A stretch of 64,000 nt of DNA. It comes from Blattabacterium cuenoti. Its GTDB lineage: Bacteria > Bacteroidota > Bacteroidia > Flavobacteriales > Blattabacteriaceae. Under the pieces are notes generated by a model. That model did not search any database. It had not been told where the DNA came from and was given only the letters and a program-made list of their open reading frames with translations. Positions 41,703 to 51,051 of the stretch are shown here, in pieces; positions within the stretch are counted from its first letter, which is position 1; the number at the start of each line of letters is the position of its first letter. The stretch spans positions 558,001 to 622,000 of the forward strand of contig NZ_CP059205.1 in the NCBI RefSeq assembly GCF_014251995.1, in the 5' to 3' direction. The position numbers and the translations under genes were made by a program.

Positions 41703-41776
41703 GGCGTGATAGCTCAGATGGTTAGAGCGTTGGATTCATAACCCAGAGGTCGGGGGTTCAAATCCCCCTCACGCTA
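41703..41776 (+). tRNA. tRNA with CAT anticodon (Met, or Ile2 if modified)
   Basis: Cloverleaf read by eye. Acceptor 41703-41709 pairs with 41769-41775 (first pair G-U). D stem GCTC/GAGC, anticodon loop TTCATAA with CAT at 41737-41739, T stem of five G-C pairs with loop TTCAAAT, discriminator A at 41776. CCA is not encoded. The top pair of the anticodon stem (A31-C39) is a mismatch. Lack of the initiator features (three G-C pairs, unpaired 1-72) argues against fMet. Elongator Met and lysidine-modified Ile2 cannot be told apart by eye. Confidence 0.9.
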
Positions 41777-41813
41777 TTATTATAACAGAAAAAATAAAAT
41801 ATTTCTAAAAAAT

Positions 41814-43034
41814 ATGTATTTTTTTGTTTCTAGTCATTCTCTATTACAAAAATTAGATACTTTATATAAAATATATAATTATAATAATTCAAATCCAAAA
41901 TACTTGATTTTTAAAATTATAGGAAATAAATTAAAAATCACAGCATTATTTGATTCAAAAAATGTAATAAAGACATTTGTAAAAATTAATGTAAAAAGGG
42001 ATACAAAAGAAAATATAATAGTATCTACTAAATTCATTATAAATTTTTTAACTACATTTAGCGATGAAATGCTTTTTTTTAAAAAAAAAAAAAATTCACT
42101 TAACATTTGTTCCAAACAAGGATCTTATAACATTCCACTATATTGTCATAGTGACTCAATTAATTCTATTGAAAAAAATTTTTTTATAAAATCTTCTACC
42201 ACTAATTCTATTGAAAAAAATTTTTTTATAAAATCTTCTACCACAAAAATAACTTTATTTTCAAAAATTTTTTCAAGAATATTAGATCAAACATTATTTG
42301 CTGTTGGTGATAAAAAATTTAAAACAGTTTTAAATGGTGTCTTTTTTCAATTTTCTCCTTATGAATCTATTTTTACTTCTACAGATACATTCCGACTTGT
42401 TAAATACACAATCAAAAATATTAGAATTAACAAATTTGTTAATTTCATTATATCTAAAAAATCACTTGATATAATTAAAAAAATATTAGAAAATGAAAAA
42501 AATTTTCGAGACGGTAACAATAAAAACAATAAAATACTTATTGAATATAATAAAAAAATTAATATAGTATTTCATTTTCAAAACTATATTTTTTCGTGTA
42601 GAATAATAAATGAAAAATATCCAGATTATAACTTTATTATTCCAAATAATGAAAATTTAGATGTTTCTATTGTTATCAACAGATTTTTATTAGTAAATGC
42701 TATTAAAAGAATTTTTTTTCTTTCTGATGAAAAAAAAAAATTTATTCATTTTCAACCAAATAATAATGATTTACAAATATATAGTCATAATTTTAATTTT
42801 AAATCAAATATTAGATGTAAATCCACTTTTTTGACAAAAAGAGGAAATAAAGAAAAAATTAAAAAAATAAAAATGAGTTTCAATTCAAAATTTTTAATAG
42901 AAATTCTATCTTCTTTGAACGAAGAATTTATTTTTTTTGAATTTTATCATTCAAAAAAAATAGGAATTTTGAGTCCCGTTTATAAAACGGACAAAAAAGA
43001 ATCTTTATCTATATTGATCATGTCTATATTATGA
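41814..43034 (+). CDS. dnaN: DNA polymerase III beta subunit (sliding clamp)
   Basis: Ring-shaped processivity clamp of the replicase. The 406-residue protein is divergent but shows clamp features: 'SSHSLLQKL' at the start, 'ILDQTLFAVGDKKFKTVLNGVFFQF' in part, 'FTSTDTFRLVKY', 'EKYPDYNFIIP'. It is longer than the usual 365-375 residues, partly from a tandem 14-residue duplication (about 117-144) and asparagine/lysine-rich loops. The usual C-terminal 'PM' ending is not recognisable; here it ends 'SILIMSIL'. It overlaps pheT by 4 bp (ATGA) and follows the CAT tRNA by 37 bp. Confidence 0.85.
   Translation: MYFFVSSHSLLQKLDTLYKIYNYNNSNPKYLIFKIIGNKLKITALFDSKNVIKTFVKINVKRDTKENIIVSTKFIINFLTTFSDEMLFFKKKKNSLNICSKQGSYNIPLYCHSDSINSIEKNFFIKSSTTNSIEKNFFIKSSTTKITLFSKIFSRILDQTLFAVGDKKFKTVLNGVFFQFSPYESIFTSTDTFRLVKYTIKNIRINKFVNFIISKKSLDIIKKILENEKNFRDGNNKNNKILIEYNKKINIVFHFQNYIFSCRIINEKYPDYNFIIPNNENLDVSIVINRFLLVNAIKRIFFLSDEKKKFIHFQPNNNDLQIYSHNFNFKSNIRCKSTFLTKRGNKEKIKKIKMSFNSKFLIEILSSLNEEFIFFEFYHSKKIGILSPVYKTDKKESLSILIMSIL
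42161..42244 (+). repeat. Perfect 42-bp tandem duplication within dnaN
   Basis: Units 42161-42202 and 42203-42244 are identical over 42 bp. The duplication is in frame and doubles a 14-residue segment, 'NSIEKNFFIKSSTT'. Identity at third positions shows it is recent compared with gene divergence. Confidence 0.96.
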
Positions 43035-45124
43035 AAATATCATACAACTGGCTAAAAGAATATATCTCTATTGATATTAATGCAGAAAAAATATCAAATA
43101 TATTAACTGAAATTGGATTACCAGTGAAAAATACAAAAAAAATTTCTTCTGGAAAAGAAGAAAATAAAGAAGATTACATTCTAGATGTAGAAATAACACC
43201 AAATCGTACAGATGCTATGAGTCATTATGGAATAGCACGTGACTTATACACTGTATTAAAATTTCGTGGAAATATGGTAAGGTTATCAAAACCATTAAGA
43301 TATAAAACTACTATAAATGAAGATAAAAAAATAAATAATAATATTAAAATTTTGATTAAAGAAAATCAAAAATGTATTAGATATTCTGGAATGTCTGTTT
43401 TAAAAATAAATATAGAACCTTCTCCACATTGGTTAACTTATAGATTAAAATCTATAGGAGTGGATTCAGTAAATAATATAATAGATATTGCAAATTATGT
43501 AATGTATGAATTAGGACAACCAATTCATATTTTTGATATAGATCAAATAGAAGAAAAAAAAATTATAATAAAAAATGCTGAAAAAAACACTTATTTTCAA
43601 TCCGAAGATAATATAACAAGAAAACTTAATGAAGACGATTTGATTATTTGTGACACTAAAAAATTATTTTCTATATCTGGTATTATTAACAATATTAAAA
43701 CTAAATTACAAAGAAACACTAAAAATATTTTTTTAGGAAGTGCTTGTTTTAATCCTACTTTTATTCGATTAACTGGGAAAAAACATTCTATAAAAACAAA
43801 TTCACAATATCTCTTTGAAAGAGGGACAGACCCTAATCAAACTGTATTTGCTCTGCAAAGAATCGCTTTTCTTATAAAAGAAATAATAAAAAGCAAAAAA
43901 ATATACTTTAATATTATTGATGTTTATCCTAATCCTATTTGCTCTCCAAAAATAAAACTTAGACATAAAAAAATTAGAAATATTATAGGAAAAAAAATAT
44001 CTAAAAAAAAAATTAAAAACATTTTATCATTATTAGAAATTATAATTCATTATGAAAATGATAAATATTTCCTTGTTGAACCCCCTCTTTATAGAATAGA
44101 TGTTAAAAGAGAAATTGATTTAATTGAAGAAATACTACGTATTCATGGAATCAATGAAATTAAAACATCCAATAAAATTCAAATATCGCCTTTACCTAAT
44201 TTTTTTTATAAAACAGAATATCAAATACAAAAAACACTTTTTGAACAATTGGTTTGTTACGGATTTCAAGAAATCATTTCATCTACTATAATAAAAGAAA
44301 ATAAATATTCTTTTTTATTTAATTCTTTTTTGAATAGAGAAGAAATTAAGATTATTAATCCAACAAATAAAAATTACAAATTAATGCGTTCTAGTCTACT
44401 ATTTAGTATGATAGATTGTATAAAATACAATTTTAATAGAATAAATTATCCAAACTCAGATATAAAACTTTTTGAAAAAGGAAAAGTATATTATAAAAAA
44501 AATAATAAGTTTTTGGAAAAAACTTATCTTGGAATTTCATTATTTCAAAATGAGGAAAAAAAATATATAAAATTTAAATCTTTCTTCTATTTAAAAGGAA
44601 TTATTGAACAGATTTTTCAAAAAAGTGGAATCTCTAGTTATACACAAATATATTCTGAACATCCATTATTAGAAAAATGTATTTGTATTCTACACAATAA
44701 CAAAAATTTAGTTGAAATAGGAAGATTAAAAAATGATTTTTTAAAAAAAAAAGAAATATTTTATGCAGAAATTGATTGGGAATATTTAATTTCTATTATT
44801 AGAAGTAATAAGATTACTTATATTCCATTTTCTAAGTACCCCATTTCAAGAAGAGATTTATCTTTATTAATTGATAAAAATATTTCTTTTGAAGAAGTTA
44901 ATCAGTTAATAAAGAAAAGAGAAAATAACTTAGTTAACAAAATTCGAATATACGATTTTTATGAAAATAAAAATTTTCCAAAATCTAAAAAATCCTGTAC
45001 TATTAGTTTTTTTTTCGGGAGTAAAAAAGAAACATTAACAGATATAATAATCAATCATGAAATGAAAGAAATAGAATCTTTTTTAAAAAAGGAATTAAAT
45101 GCTGAAATTAGAGAAAAAAAGTAG
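43031..45124 (+). CDS. pheT: Phenylalanyl-tRNA synthetase beta subunit lacking the tRNA-binding OB domain
   Basis: Editing/structural subunit of the PheRS heterotetramer. The 697-residue protein is about 100 shorter than usual. The N-terminal B1 part ('KISYNWLKEYISIDINAEK') runs directly from 'EIGLPVKN' into 'DVEITPNRTDAMSHYGIARD'; the EMAP/OB-type tRNA-binding domain normally between them is missing. B3/B4 ('DIANYVMYELGQPIHIFD'), B5 ('YRIDVKREIDLIEEILR'), the core and the C-terminal FDX-ACB domain ('FSKYPISRRDLSLLI') are present. The alpha subunit gene is not here. Confidence 0.93.
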   Translation: MKISYNWLKEYISIDINAEKISNILTEIGLPVKNTKKISSGKEENKEDYILDVEITPNRTDAMSHYGIARDLYTVLKFRGNMVRLSKPLRYKTTINEDKKINNNIKILIKENQKCIRYSGMSVLKINIEPSPHWLTYRLKSIGVDSVNNIIDIANYVMYELGQPIHIFDIDQIEEKKIIIKNAEKNTYFQSEDNITRKLNEDDLIICDTKKLFSISGIINNIKTKLQRNTKNIFLGSACFNPTFIRLTGKKHSIKTNSQYLFERGTDPNQTVFALQRIAFLIKEIIKSKKIYFNIIDVYPNPICSPKIKLRHKKIRNIIGKKISKKKIKNILSLLEIIIHYENDKYFLVEPPLYRIDVKREIDLIEEILRIHGINEIKTSNKIQISPLPNFFYKTEYQIQKTLFEQLVCYGFQEIISSTIIKENKYSFLFNSFLNREEIKIINPTNKNYKLMRSSLLFSMIDCIKYNFNRINYPNSDIKLFEKGKVYYKKNNKFLEKTYLGISLFQNEEKKYIKFKSFFYLKGIIEQIFQKSGISSYTQIYSEHPLLEKCICILHNNKNLVEIGRLKNDFLKKKEIFYAEIDWEYLISIIRSNKITYIPFSKYPISRRDLSLLIDKNISFEEVNQLIKKRENNLVNKIRIYDFYENKNFPKSKKSCTISFFFGSKKETLTDIIINHEMKEIESFLKKELNAEIREKK

Positions 45125-45126
45125 AA

Positions 45127-46563
45127 TTATAATAGTTTTCTTAAAGGTTTATCTAATCCAGTCTCTTCTTCAATAATTTTTGATATATCTTTAATACAAA
45201 CTCTTTTCTGTTCCATGCTATCTCTATATCTCATTGTAACAGTATTTTTTTCTATTGTTTCATAATCAACAGTAAAACATAAAGGTGTTCCTATTGCATC
45301 TTGTCTCCTGTACAATTTTCCAATAGATTCTTTTTGATCATAAATCAATTTATGATTTATTTTAAGATAATTGAATATTTTTTTTGCGATTTCAGGCAAT
45401 CCGTCTTTTCTAACTAATGGAAAGATCGCTGCTTTAATAGGAGATAAATAATAAGGTAATTTTAGAACTATGCGTATAGTTCCATTTTTTAATTTTTCTT
45501 TTTTTAGAAAAGAGGAAAATAAAGCTAGAAAAGTACGATCTAAGCCTAGAGATGTTTCTATCACATAAGGAATGTAATTTTTTTGATGTTCATAAACCCT
45601 TAATTTTTTTTTTGAAAAAAATTCGTGATTTTTCAAATCAAAATCTCTTCGAGAATGAATTCCTTCTATTTCTTTAAATCCAAAAGGAAAATGATATTCA
45701 ATATCTGCCCCTGCACTAGCATAATGCGCTAGGTCATCATGATCACGTAATTGATAATTTGCTTTGTTTCCTAAAATCAAATGCCATTTTAAACGAAAAT
45801 TTTTCCAATACTCGTACCATTTATTTTCTTCTTTTGGATGAATAAAAAATTGCATCTCCATTTGCTCAAATTCTCTCATTCTGAATATAAACTTACTTGA
45901 AAAAATTTCGTTTCTAAACGATTTTCCTACCTGTGCTATTCCAAATGGAATTTTCATCCTGTTAGATTTCTTCACATTGTGAAAATTACAGAAAATTCCT
46001 TGAGCAGTTTCAGGCCTAAGAAATAAATCTTTTCTAGACTCATTTTTTATTTTAAACATCATATTAAAAACACGAATTTTTGTCCAATTTTTTGTTTTAG
46101 AAATAGGATCACAAATATTTAATTCATTTAATAAAATTCTTAAATCTAAAAAATCTTTTTTCCTTAAAGATTCAAACAGACGATATAATATGTTTTCCTT
46201 TTTTTTAGAATTTTTAGAAAAGTTTTTATCTACATAATCTTTAATTAAAAGATCTGGTCGATATCTTTTTTTTGAATCTTTATTATCAATTAATAATTCG
46301 TTAAATTTTTTTACATGACCTGAAGCATTCCAAATTTCGGAATTCATCAATATAGACGTATCAATTCCAACTATATTATCATGAAGATGAGTCATTGACT
46401 TCCACCAAAATTTTTTAATGTTATTTTTTAATTCAACTCCATATGGTCCATAATCATAAACAGCGTTCAATCCTCCATAAATATCACTAGAAGGAAAAAT
46501 AAAACCATAAATTTTTGCGTGAGAAACTAAAAAATCAAAAAAATGATCATTACATTTTTTCAT
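45127..46563 (-). CDS. glyS: Glycyl-tRNA synthetase (single-chain class II)
   Basis: Charges tRNA-Gly; alpha2 type, not the E. coli alpha/beta type. From ATG at 46563 the protein has 478 residues, starting 'MKKCNDHFFDFLVSHAKIYG'. It has 'VYDYGPYGVELKNNIKKFWW', motif 2 'SFRNEIFSSKFIFRMREFEQMEM', 'ASAGADIEYHFPFG' and motif 3 'ETSLGLDRTFLALF'. ATG overlaps the trxB stop (ATGA), which fixes this start; a longer in-frame ATG at 46602 lies inside trxB. Confidence 0.95.
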   Translation of the reverse strand: MKKCNDHFFDFLVSHAKIYGFIFPSSDIYGGLNAVYDYGPYGVELKNNIKKFWWKSMTHLHDNIVGIDTSILMNSEIWNASGHVKKFNELLIDNKDSKKRYRPDLLIKDYVDKNFSKNSKKKENILYRLFESLRKKDFLDLRILLNELNICDPISKTKNWTKIRVFNMMFKIKNESRKDLFLRPETAQGIFCNFHNVKKSNRMKIPFGIAQVGKSFRNEIFSSKFIFRMREFEQMEMQFFIHPKEENKWYEYWKNFRLKWHLILGNKANYQLRDHDDLAHYASAGADIEYHFPFGFKEIEGIHSRRDFDLKNHEFFSKKKLRVYEHQKNYIPYVIETSLGLDRTFLALFSSFLKKEKLKNGTIRIVLKLPYYLSPIKAAIFPLVRKDGLPEIAKKIFNYLKINHKLIYDQKESIGKLYRRQDAIGTPLCFTVDYETIEKNTVTMRYRDSMEQKRVCIKDISKIIEEETGLDKPLRKLL

Positions 46564-47492
46564 GATGATAAATATTTTTCTAAATCTAATGCAGCCATAC
46601 ATCCACTACCAGCAGAAGTAATTGCTTGTCTATAATTAGGATCTTGAACATCTCCTGCAGCAAATACCCCAGGTTTATTAGTAATAGTAGTTCCCTTTTT
46701 TACTATAATATAACCTCCATCATCTAAATATAACTGATTTTTAAAAATATCTGTATTAGGAATATGTCCAATTGCAATAAATAATCCGCTAATTAGAAAT
46801 TTAGTATAAATCTTTTTTTCATGATTAAATATCTCAATTCCTTCTAAAAAATCATTTCCAATAATTTTTATTACATTAGAACAATATAATATATTCACGT
46901 TTTTTCTTTTTAAAATACGATATTGTAATGCTTTAGATGCTTTTAAATAATTTTTTCTAACTATTAGATAAACATTTTTACAAATTTTTGATAAATAATT
47001 AGCTTCTTCTAAAGCAGTATCTCCCCCTCCTACCACTGCTACGTTTTTTTCTTTGTGAAAAAAACCATCACAGGTAGCACAAAAAGAAACTCCTAATCCA
47101 ATTAATTTCCTTTCTTTTTCTATTCCTAAAAATTTAGGACTAGAACCAGTAGCTATAATAATACCTCTACTATCAATATATTCTTTTTCAAAAAAAAGAC
47201 GATGAATTCCTTTATTTTTATCAGATAAATAAACATTACTTACAGACTTATTTATAATTTTAGTATTGAAACGTTTTGCTTGTCTTTCGCATTTTTCTAT
47301 AAAACTAACACCCGTAATTCCTGTAGGAAACCCCAAATAATTATCAATATTGGTTGTAGTAGTTAATTGTCCACCTGGTTGTGGTCCTACAAAAAGAATT
47401 GGATTCAAATTTGCTCTCGATGCATAAATAGCAGAAGAGTAACCAGCAGGACCAGATCCCATAATAACACAATTATGTACTTTTTTTATCAT
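46560..47492 (-). CDS. trxB: Thioredoxin reductase
   Basis: FAD/NADPH enzyme that reduces thioredoxin. The 310-residue protein has the FAD loop 'IMGSGPAGYSSAIYASRA', the redox motif 'CATCDG' and the NADPH loop 'VVGGGDTALEEANYL'. C-terminal 'GVFAAGDVQDPNYRQAITSAGSGCMAALD' in part binds FAD. Complete. Its TGA stop overlaps the glyS start by 4 bp. Divergent from the HsdR-N gene across 85 bp. Confidence 0.96.
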   Translation of the reverse strand: MIKKVHNCVIMGSGPAGYSSAIYASRANLNPILFVGPQPGGQLTTTTNIDNYLGFPTGITGVSFIEKCERQAKRFNTKIINKSVSNVYLSDKNKGIHRLFFEKEYIDSRGIIIATGSSPKFLGIEKERKLIGLGVSFCATCDGFFHKEKNVAVVGGGDTALEEANYLSKICKNVYLIVRKNYLKASKALQYRILKRKNVNILYCSNVIKIIGNDFLEGIEIFNHEKKIYTKFLISGLFIAIGHIPNTDIFKNQLYLDDGGYIIVKKGTTITNKPGVFAAGDVQDPNYRQAITSAGSGCMAALDLEKYLSS

Positions 47493-47577
47493 ATATTATT
47501 ATTAATTATTTTCATAATGATAATTGTGAATTTATAATTTTTTAATCATTTTTGTTCTTTCTAATAATTAGATTAAT

Positions 47578-48003
47578 ATGTATTCTCTTTTCAAAAAAAA
47601 TTTGTGTTTGATTAAACGATCAAATAAAATTCAAATATTTTGTGCAATCAGAAAAAAATTCTATTCCTTTACTCAAGAAGAAATAATACGGCAATATGTA
47701 ATTTTTTTATTGAAAAAAATAAAAAATTATAAAGAAAAAAATATTTTAGTAGAATTCCCTTTAAAAATAAACAAATTAAAAAAAAGAATAGATATTTTAG
47801 TTCAAATTAACAGTAACCCCTACATCATTATAGAATGTAAATCCCCTAAAAAATCTATTCAACAAAAAGTATTTGATCAAATATCACTATATAATAGTGT
47901 AATTAAAGCTCCTTATTTAATGATAAGTAATGGAATAGAGAATTTTATTTTCCAAGTTGATGAACAAAAAAAAACTTTTTCATTCTTAAAAAAAATTCCA
48001 TAA
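47578..48003 (+). CDS. Orphan HsdR N-terminal-domain (PD-(D/E)XK nuclease-like) protein
   Basis: A 141-residue protein matching the N-terminal nuclease domain of type I restriction subunit HsdR as a stand-alone protein, known in Bacteroidetes. The core is kept: Asp 72 in 'RIDILV' and Glu 86-Cys-Lys 88 in 'IIIECKSP', then 'QISLYN' matching the QxxxY motif. There is no helicase part, no HsdM/HsdS and no partner gene nearby. It is flanked by trxB (divergent) and gapA (convergent, 21-bp gap). Its kept catalytic residues suggest a housekeeping DNA role rather than restriction, but the substrate is unknown. Confidence 0.83.
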   Translation: MYSLFKKNLCLIKRSNKIQIFCAIRKKFYSFTQEEIIRQYVIFLLKKIKNYKEKNILVEFPLKINKLKKRIDILVQINSNPYIIIECKSPKKSIQQKVFDQISLYNSVIKAPYLMISNGIENFIFQVDEQKKTFSFLKKIP

Positions 48004-48024
48004 AATTAATAACGTGTTAATCTT

Positions 48025-49032
48025 TTAAATAGAAGACATATAATTAATAAGATCTATTAATTTAGTAGAATATCCAACTTCATTATCGTACCAAGAAATT
48101 ACTTTTAAAAAATTTTGATTTAACATTATACTAGAACCCGCATCAAAAATAGAAATTCTTTCATCTCCCAAAAAATCTGTTGACACAACAGATTCTTCTG
48201 TGTATCCTAATATACCTTTTAAAGTAGTTTCAGAAGCTTTCTTCATGAAATATTTAACTTGTTCATAACTTGTTTTGTTTTTTAAAACAACTGTAAAATC
48301 TAATACTGATACATCTGAAACAGGTACTCTAAAAGCCATTCCAGTTAATTTTCCATTTAAATCAGGTATAATTTTACCTACAGCATTAGCCGCTCCTGTA
48401 GATGAAGGAATAATATTAACCAGAGAAGATCTTCCTGCTCTCCAATCTTTATCAGAAATAGAATCTACTACTTTTTGCGTAGCGGTAGAAGCATGAATAG
48501 TAGTCATTAATCCTTTCAAAATTCCAAAATTGTCATTAAGTATTTTTACAATAGGAGACAAACAATTTGTAGTACAAGATGCATTTGATACAATATTTTG
48601 ACTTGGTTTTATTTTATCATGATTTACTCCCATTACAAACATTGGAATGTCATCTTTGGGGGGAGCTGATAAAACAACTTTTTTAGCTCCTGATTTTAAA
48701 TGTGCACAAGATAAATGTTTTGTTAAAAATAATCCAGTTGATTCAACAACATATTCTACTTTCAAGTCTCCCCAATTAAGTTTATTAGGATCTTTTTGAT
48801 TAGTTACTTTTATCCGTTTTCCATTTAATACTAGATAATTTTCATCTTCTATACAAATATTTCCTTTAAAAGAACCATGAACTGAATCATATTTTAATAT
48901 ATAAGCTAAATATTCTATAGAAACTAAATCATTTATAGACATAACTTCAATATTATCTCTACTTAAAGCAGATAATAAAACTAATTTTCCTATTCTCCCA
49001 ATACCATTTATTCCTATTTTAATAGTAGACAT
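48025..49032 (-). CDS. gapA: Glyceraldehyde-3-phosphate dehydrogenase
   Basis: NAD-dependent glycolytic/gluconeogenic enzyme. The 335-residue protein begins '[16 protein letters not shown]' (Rossmann loop) and has the catalytic Cys in '[12 protein letters not shown]'. It also has '[14 protein letters not shown]', '[18 protein letters not shown]' and the C-terminal '[15 protein letters not shown]'. Complete, normal length. It follows lepA by 29 bp on the same strand. Confidence 0.97.
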   Translation of the reverse strand: MSTIKIGINGIGRIGKLVLLSALSRDNIEVMSINDLVSIEYLAYILKYDSVHGSFKGNICIEDENYLVLNGKRIKVTNQKDPNKLNWGDLKVEYVVESTGLFLTKHLSCAHLKSGAKKVVLSAPPKDDIPMFVMGVNHDKIKPSQNIVSNASCTTNCLSPIVKILNDNFGILKGLMTTIHASTATQKVVDSISDKDWRAGRSSLVNIIPSSTGAANAVGKIIPDLNGKLTGMAFRVPVSDVSVLDFTVVLKNKTSYEQVKYFMKKASETTLKGILGYTEESVVSTDFLGDERISIFDAGSSIMLNQNFLKVISWYDNEVGYSTKLIDLINYMSSI

Positions 49033-49061
49033 ATCAAATAATTTTTTAATTTTTACTTAAA

Positions 49062-50864
49062 TCAATTTTTAACTTTCAAAAAATTCATAAAAGCGGATGA
49101 TGGAATTTCAACTTTTCCTATTTTTCTCATTTTTTTCTTACCTTTTTTTTGTTTTTCTATAAGTTTTTTCTTACGAGTAATATCTCCTCCATAACATTTA
49201 TCAATTACATTTTTTCTAAAAGATTTTATAGTTTCTCTTGCAATAATTTTTCCAGACATAGAAACTTGAACAGGAATACTAAATTGATGTTTCGGAATTA
49301 AAGTAGATAACTCTTTACATATTTTTTTTGCTAAGGAGAAAACTTTATTTTTATGTACTAAAAGTGATAATGATTCTATTTTTTCATAATTAATTAATAC
49401 AACAATCTTCTTTAAATCTGAATATCTATAACCAATAAAATTGTAATCAAAAGAAGCATATCCTCTTGAAATTGTTTTTAATTTATCACAAAAATCAAAT
49501 ATAATTTCAGATAATGGGATTTCAAACATAATTTGTACCCTTCCAGATTTCAAATAATTTTGATTTTTAACCATTATTCCACGTTTTTCAATACATAAAG
49601 ATATCACGTTTCCTATATAAATATCTTTAGTAAGAATAGAAACTAAAACATAAGGTTCTTCTATTTTTTTAAATTTTTCACTTTCTGGAAAATCTGAAGG
49701 ATTGCTAACTAAAATAGTTTTTCCATTTTTTAAATGAACTTTATAAGAAACATTAGGAACAGTAATAATTACAGAAACATTATATTCTCGTTCTAAACGA
49801 TCTTTAACAATTTCCATATGAAGCAATCCTAAAAAACCACAATGGAATCCAAATCCTAAAGCAGAAGACGATTCACTATTAAAAGAAAAAGAAGCATCGT
49901 TTAAATGTAATTTTTCCATAGAAGAACGTAATTCTTCATATTGATTAGAATCAACTGGATAAATGCTTGCAAAAACCATAGGTTTAGCTCTTTCAAACTT
50001 TTCTATAGCTTTATTTGCCGGATTGTCAGCATCTGTTATAGTATCTCCTACTTTAACTTCATAAGTATTTTTTACACCTGAAATAACATATCCAACATCT
50101 CCTGTTTTAATTTCATTTTTAGAAATATGTTTTAATTTTAATGTTCCTATTTCATTAGCATAATAAACTTTTCCTGTAGACATAAAACATAATTTTTGTC
50201 CTTTTCGAATAGAACCATTTTTTACTCTGAAAAAAGCTTTAATTCCTGTAAATGGATTATATAAAGAATCAAATATGATAGCTTGCAAAGGAGAATTCGG
50301 ATCCCCCTTTGGAGGAGGAATTGATGTAACAATTTTTTCTAAAACATTATGAATACCTAATCCATTTTTAGCACTAACAGAAATAATATCTTCCATTTTA
50401 CATGGAATTAGATTCATAATCTCTTCCATTACACCATAATTATTATGATTTGAAGTTGATAAATCAATTTTATTCAAAATAGGAATAATAACTAAATTCT
50501 TCCTTAATGCTAAAGAAAGATTAGATATAGTTTGCGCTTGTACACTTTTAGTACAATCTACAACAAGTAAAGCTCCTTCACATGCTGCAATAGAACGTGA
50601 TACCTCATAAGAAAAATCTACATGTCCAGGTGTATCTATCAAATTCAGAATATATATTTGATTATTATATTTATATTCCATTTGAACAGCATGACTTTTT
50701 ATAGTAATTCCACGCTCTCTTTCCAAATCCATATCATCCAATAGTTGTTGATTCTTTTGTTTTTCTGAAACTGTTTTAGTATGCTCTAACAAACGATCTG
50801 CTAATGTACTTTTTCCGTGATCTATATGCGCAATAATACAGAAATTACGAATATAATGAATCAT
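49062..50864 (-). CDS. lepA: Elongation factor 4 (LepA)
   Basis: Ribosome-associated GTPase that back-translocates or aids subunit maturation. The 600-residue protein begins 'IRNFCIIAHIDHGKSTLADR' (G1), with 'RERGITIKSHAV' (G2), 'DTPGHVDFSYEVSR' (G3) and 'NKIDL' (G4). EF-G-like domains and the LepA-specific C-terminal domain ('DKCYGGDITRKKKLIEKQKKG' in part) follow. Complete. Confidence 0.96.
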   Translation of the reverse strand: MIHYIRNFCIIAHIDHGKSTLADRLLEHTKTVSEKQKNQQLLDDMDLERERGITIKSHAVQMEYKYNNQIYILNLIDTPGHVDFSYEVSRSIAACEGALLVVDCTKSVQAQTISNLSLALRKNLVIIPILNKIDLSTSNHNNYGVMEEIMNLIPCKMEDIISVSAKNGLGIHNVLEKIVTSIPPPKGDPNSPLQAIIFDSLYNPFTGIKAFFRVKNGSIRKGQKLCFMSTGKVYYANEIGTLKLKHISKNEIKTGDVGYVISGVKNTYEVKVGDTITDADNPANKAIEKFERAKPMVFASIYPVDSNQYEELRSSMEKLHLNDASFSFNSESSSALGFGFHCGFLGLLHMEIVKDRLEREYNVSVIITVPNVSYKVHLKNGKTILVSNPSDFPESEKFKKIEEPYVLVSILTKDIYIGNVISLCIEKRGIMVKNQNYLKSGRVQIMFEIPLSEIIFDFCDKLKTISRGYASFDYNFIGYRYSDLKKIVVLINYEKIESLSLLVHKNKVFSLAKKICKELSTLIPKHQFSIPVQVSMSGKIIARETIKSFRKNVIDKCYGGDITRKKKLIEKQKKGKKKMRKIGKVEIPSSAFMNFLKVKN

Positions 50865-50908
50865 GACATAATTAAGTTAAATCAATTAAATTATAACATT
50901 TAATAAAA

Positions 50909-50984
50909 TAACCTTGACGGGAGTCGAACCCATACCATAGGAATCGGAGTCCTATATTCTATCCTAAATTTAAACTACAAGGTT
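50909..50984 (-). tRNA. tRNA-Arg (CCG)
   Basis: Read on the minus strand. Acceptor AACCTTG pairs fully with CAAGGTT, anticodon stem TAGGA/TCCTA with loop CTCCGAT gives anticodon CCG, T loop TTCGACT. The D stem is AT-rich with one weak pair (G10-A25). Discriminator A, no encoded CCA. It lies 44 bp upstream of lepA on the same strand. Confidence 0.88.
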
Positions 50985-51051
50985 AGTTTATTTTTAAATA
51001 AATAATATTATTGATATATTGTTATACTTGTTATACTTATTAAAAATATAT

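Noticed and set aside
46564..46602. N-terminal extension of glycyl-tRNA synthetase
   Set aside because: It lies inside the trxB coding end; the ATGA overlap with the trxB stop gives the natural start at 46563.
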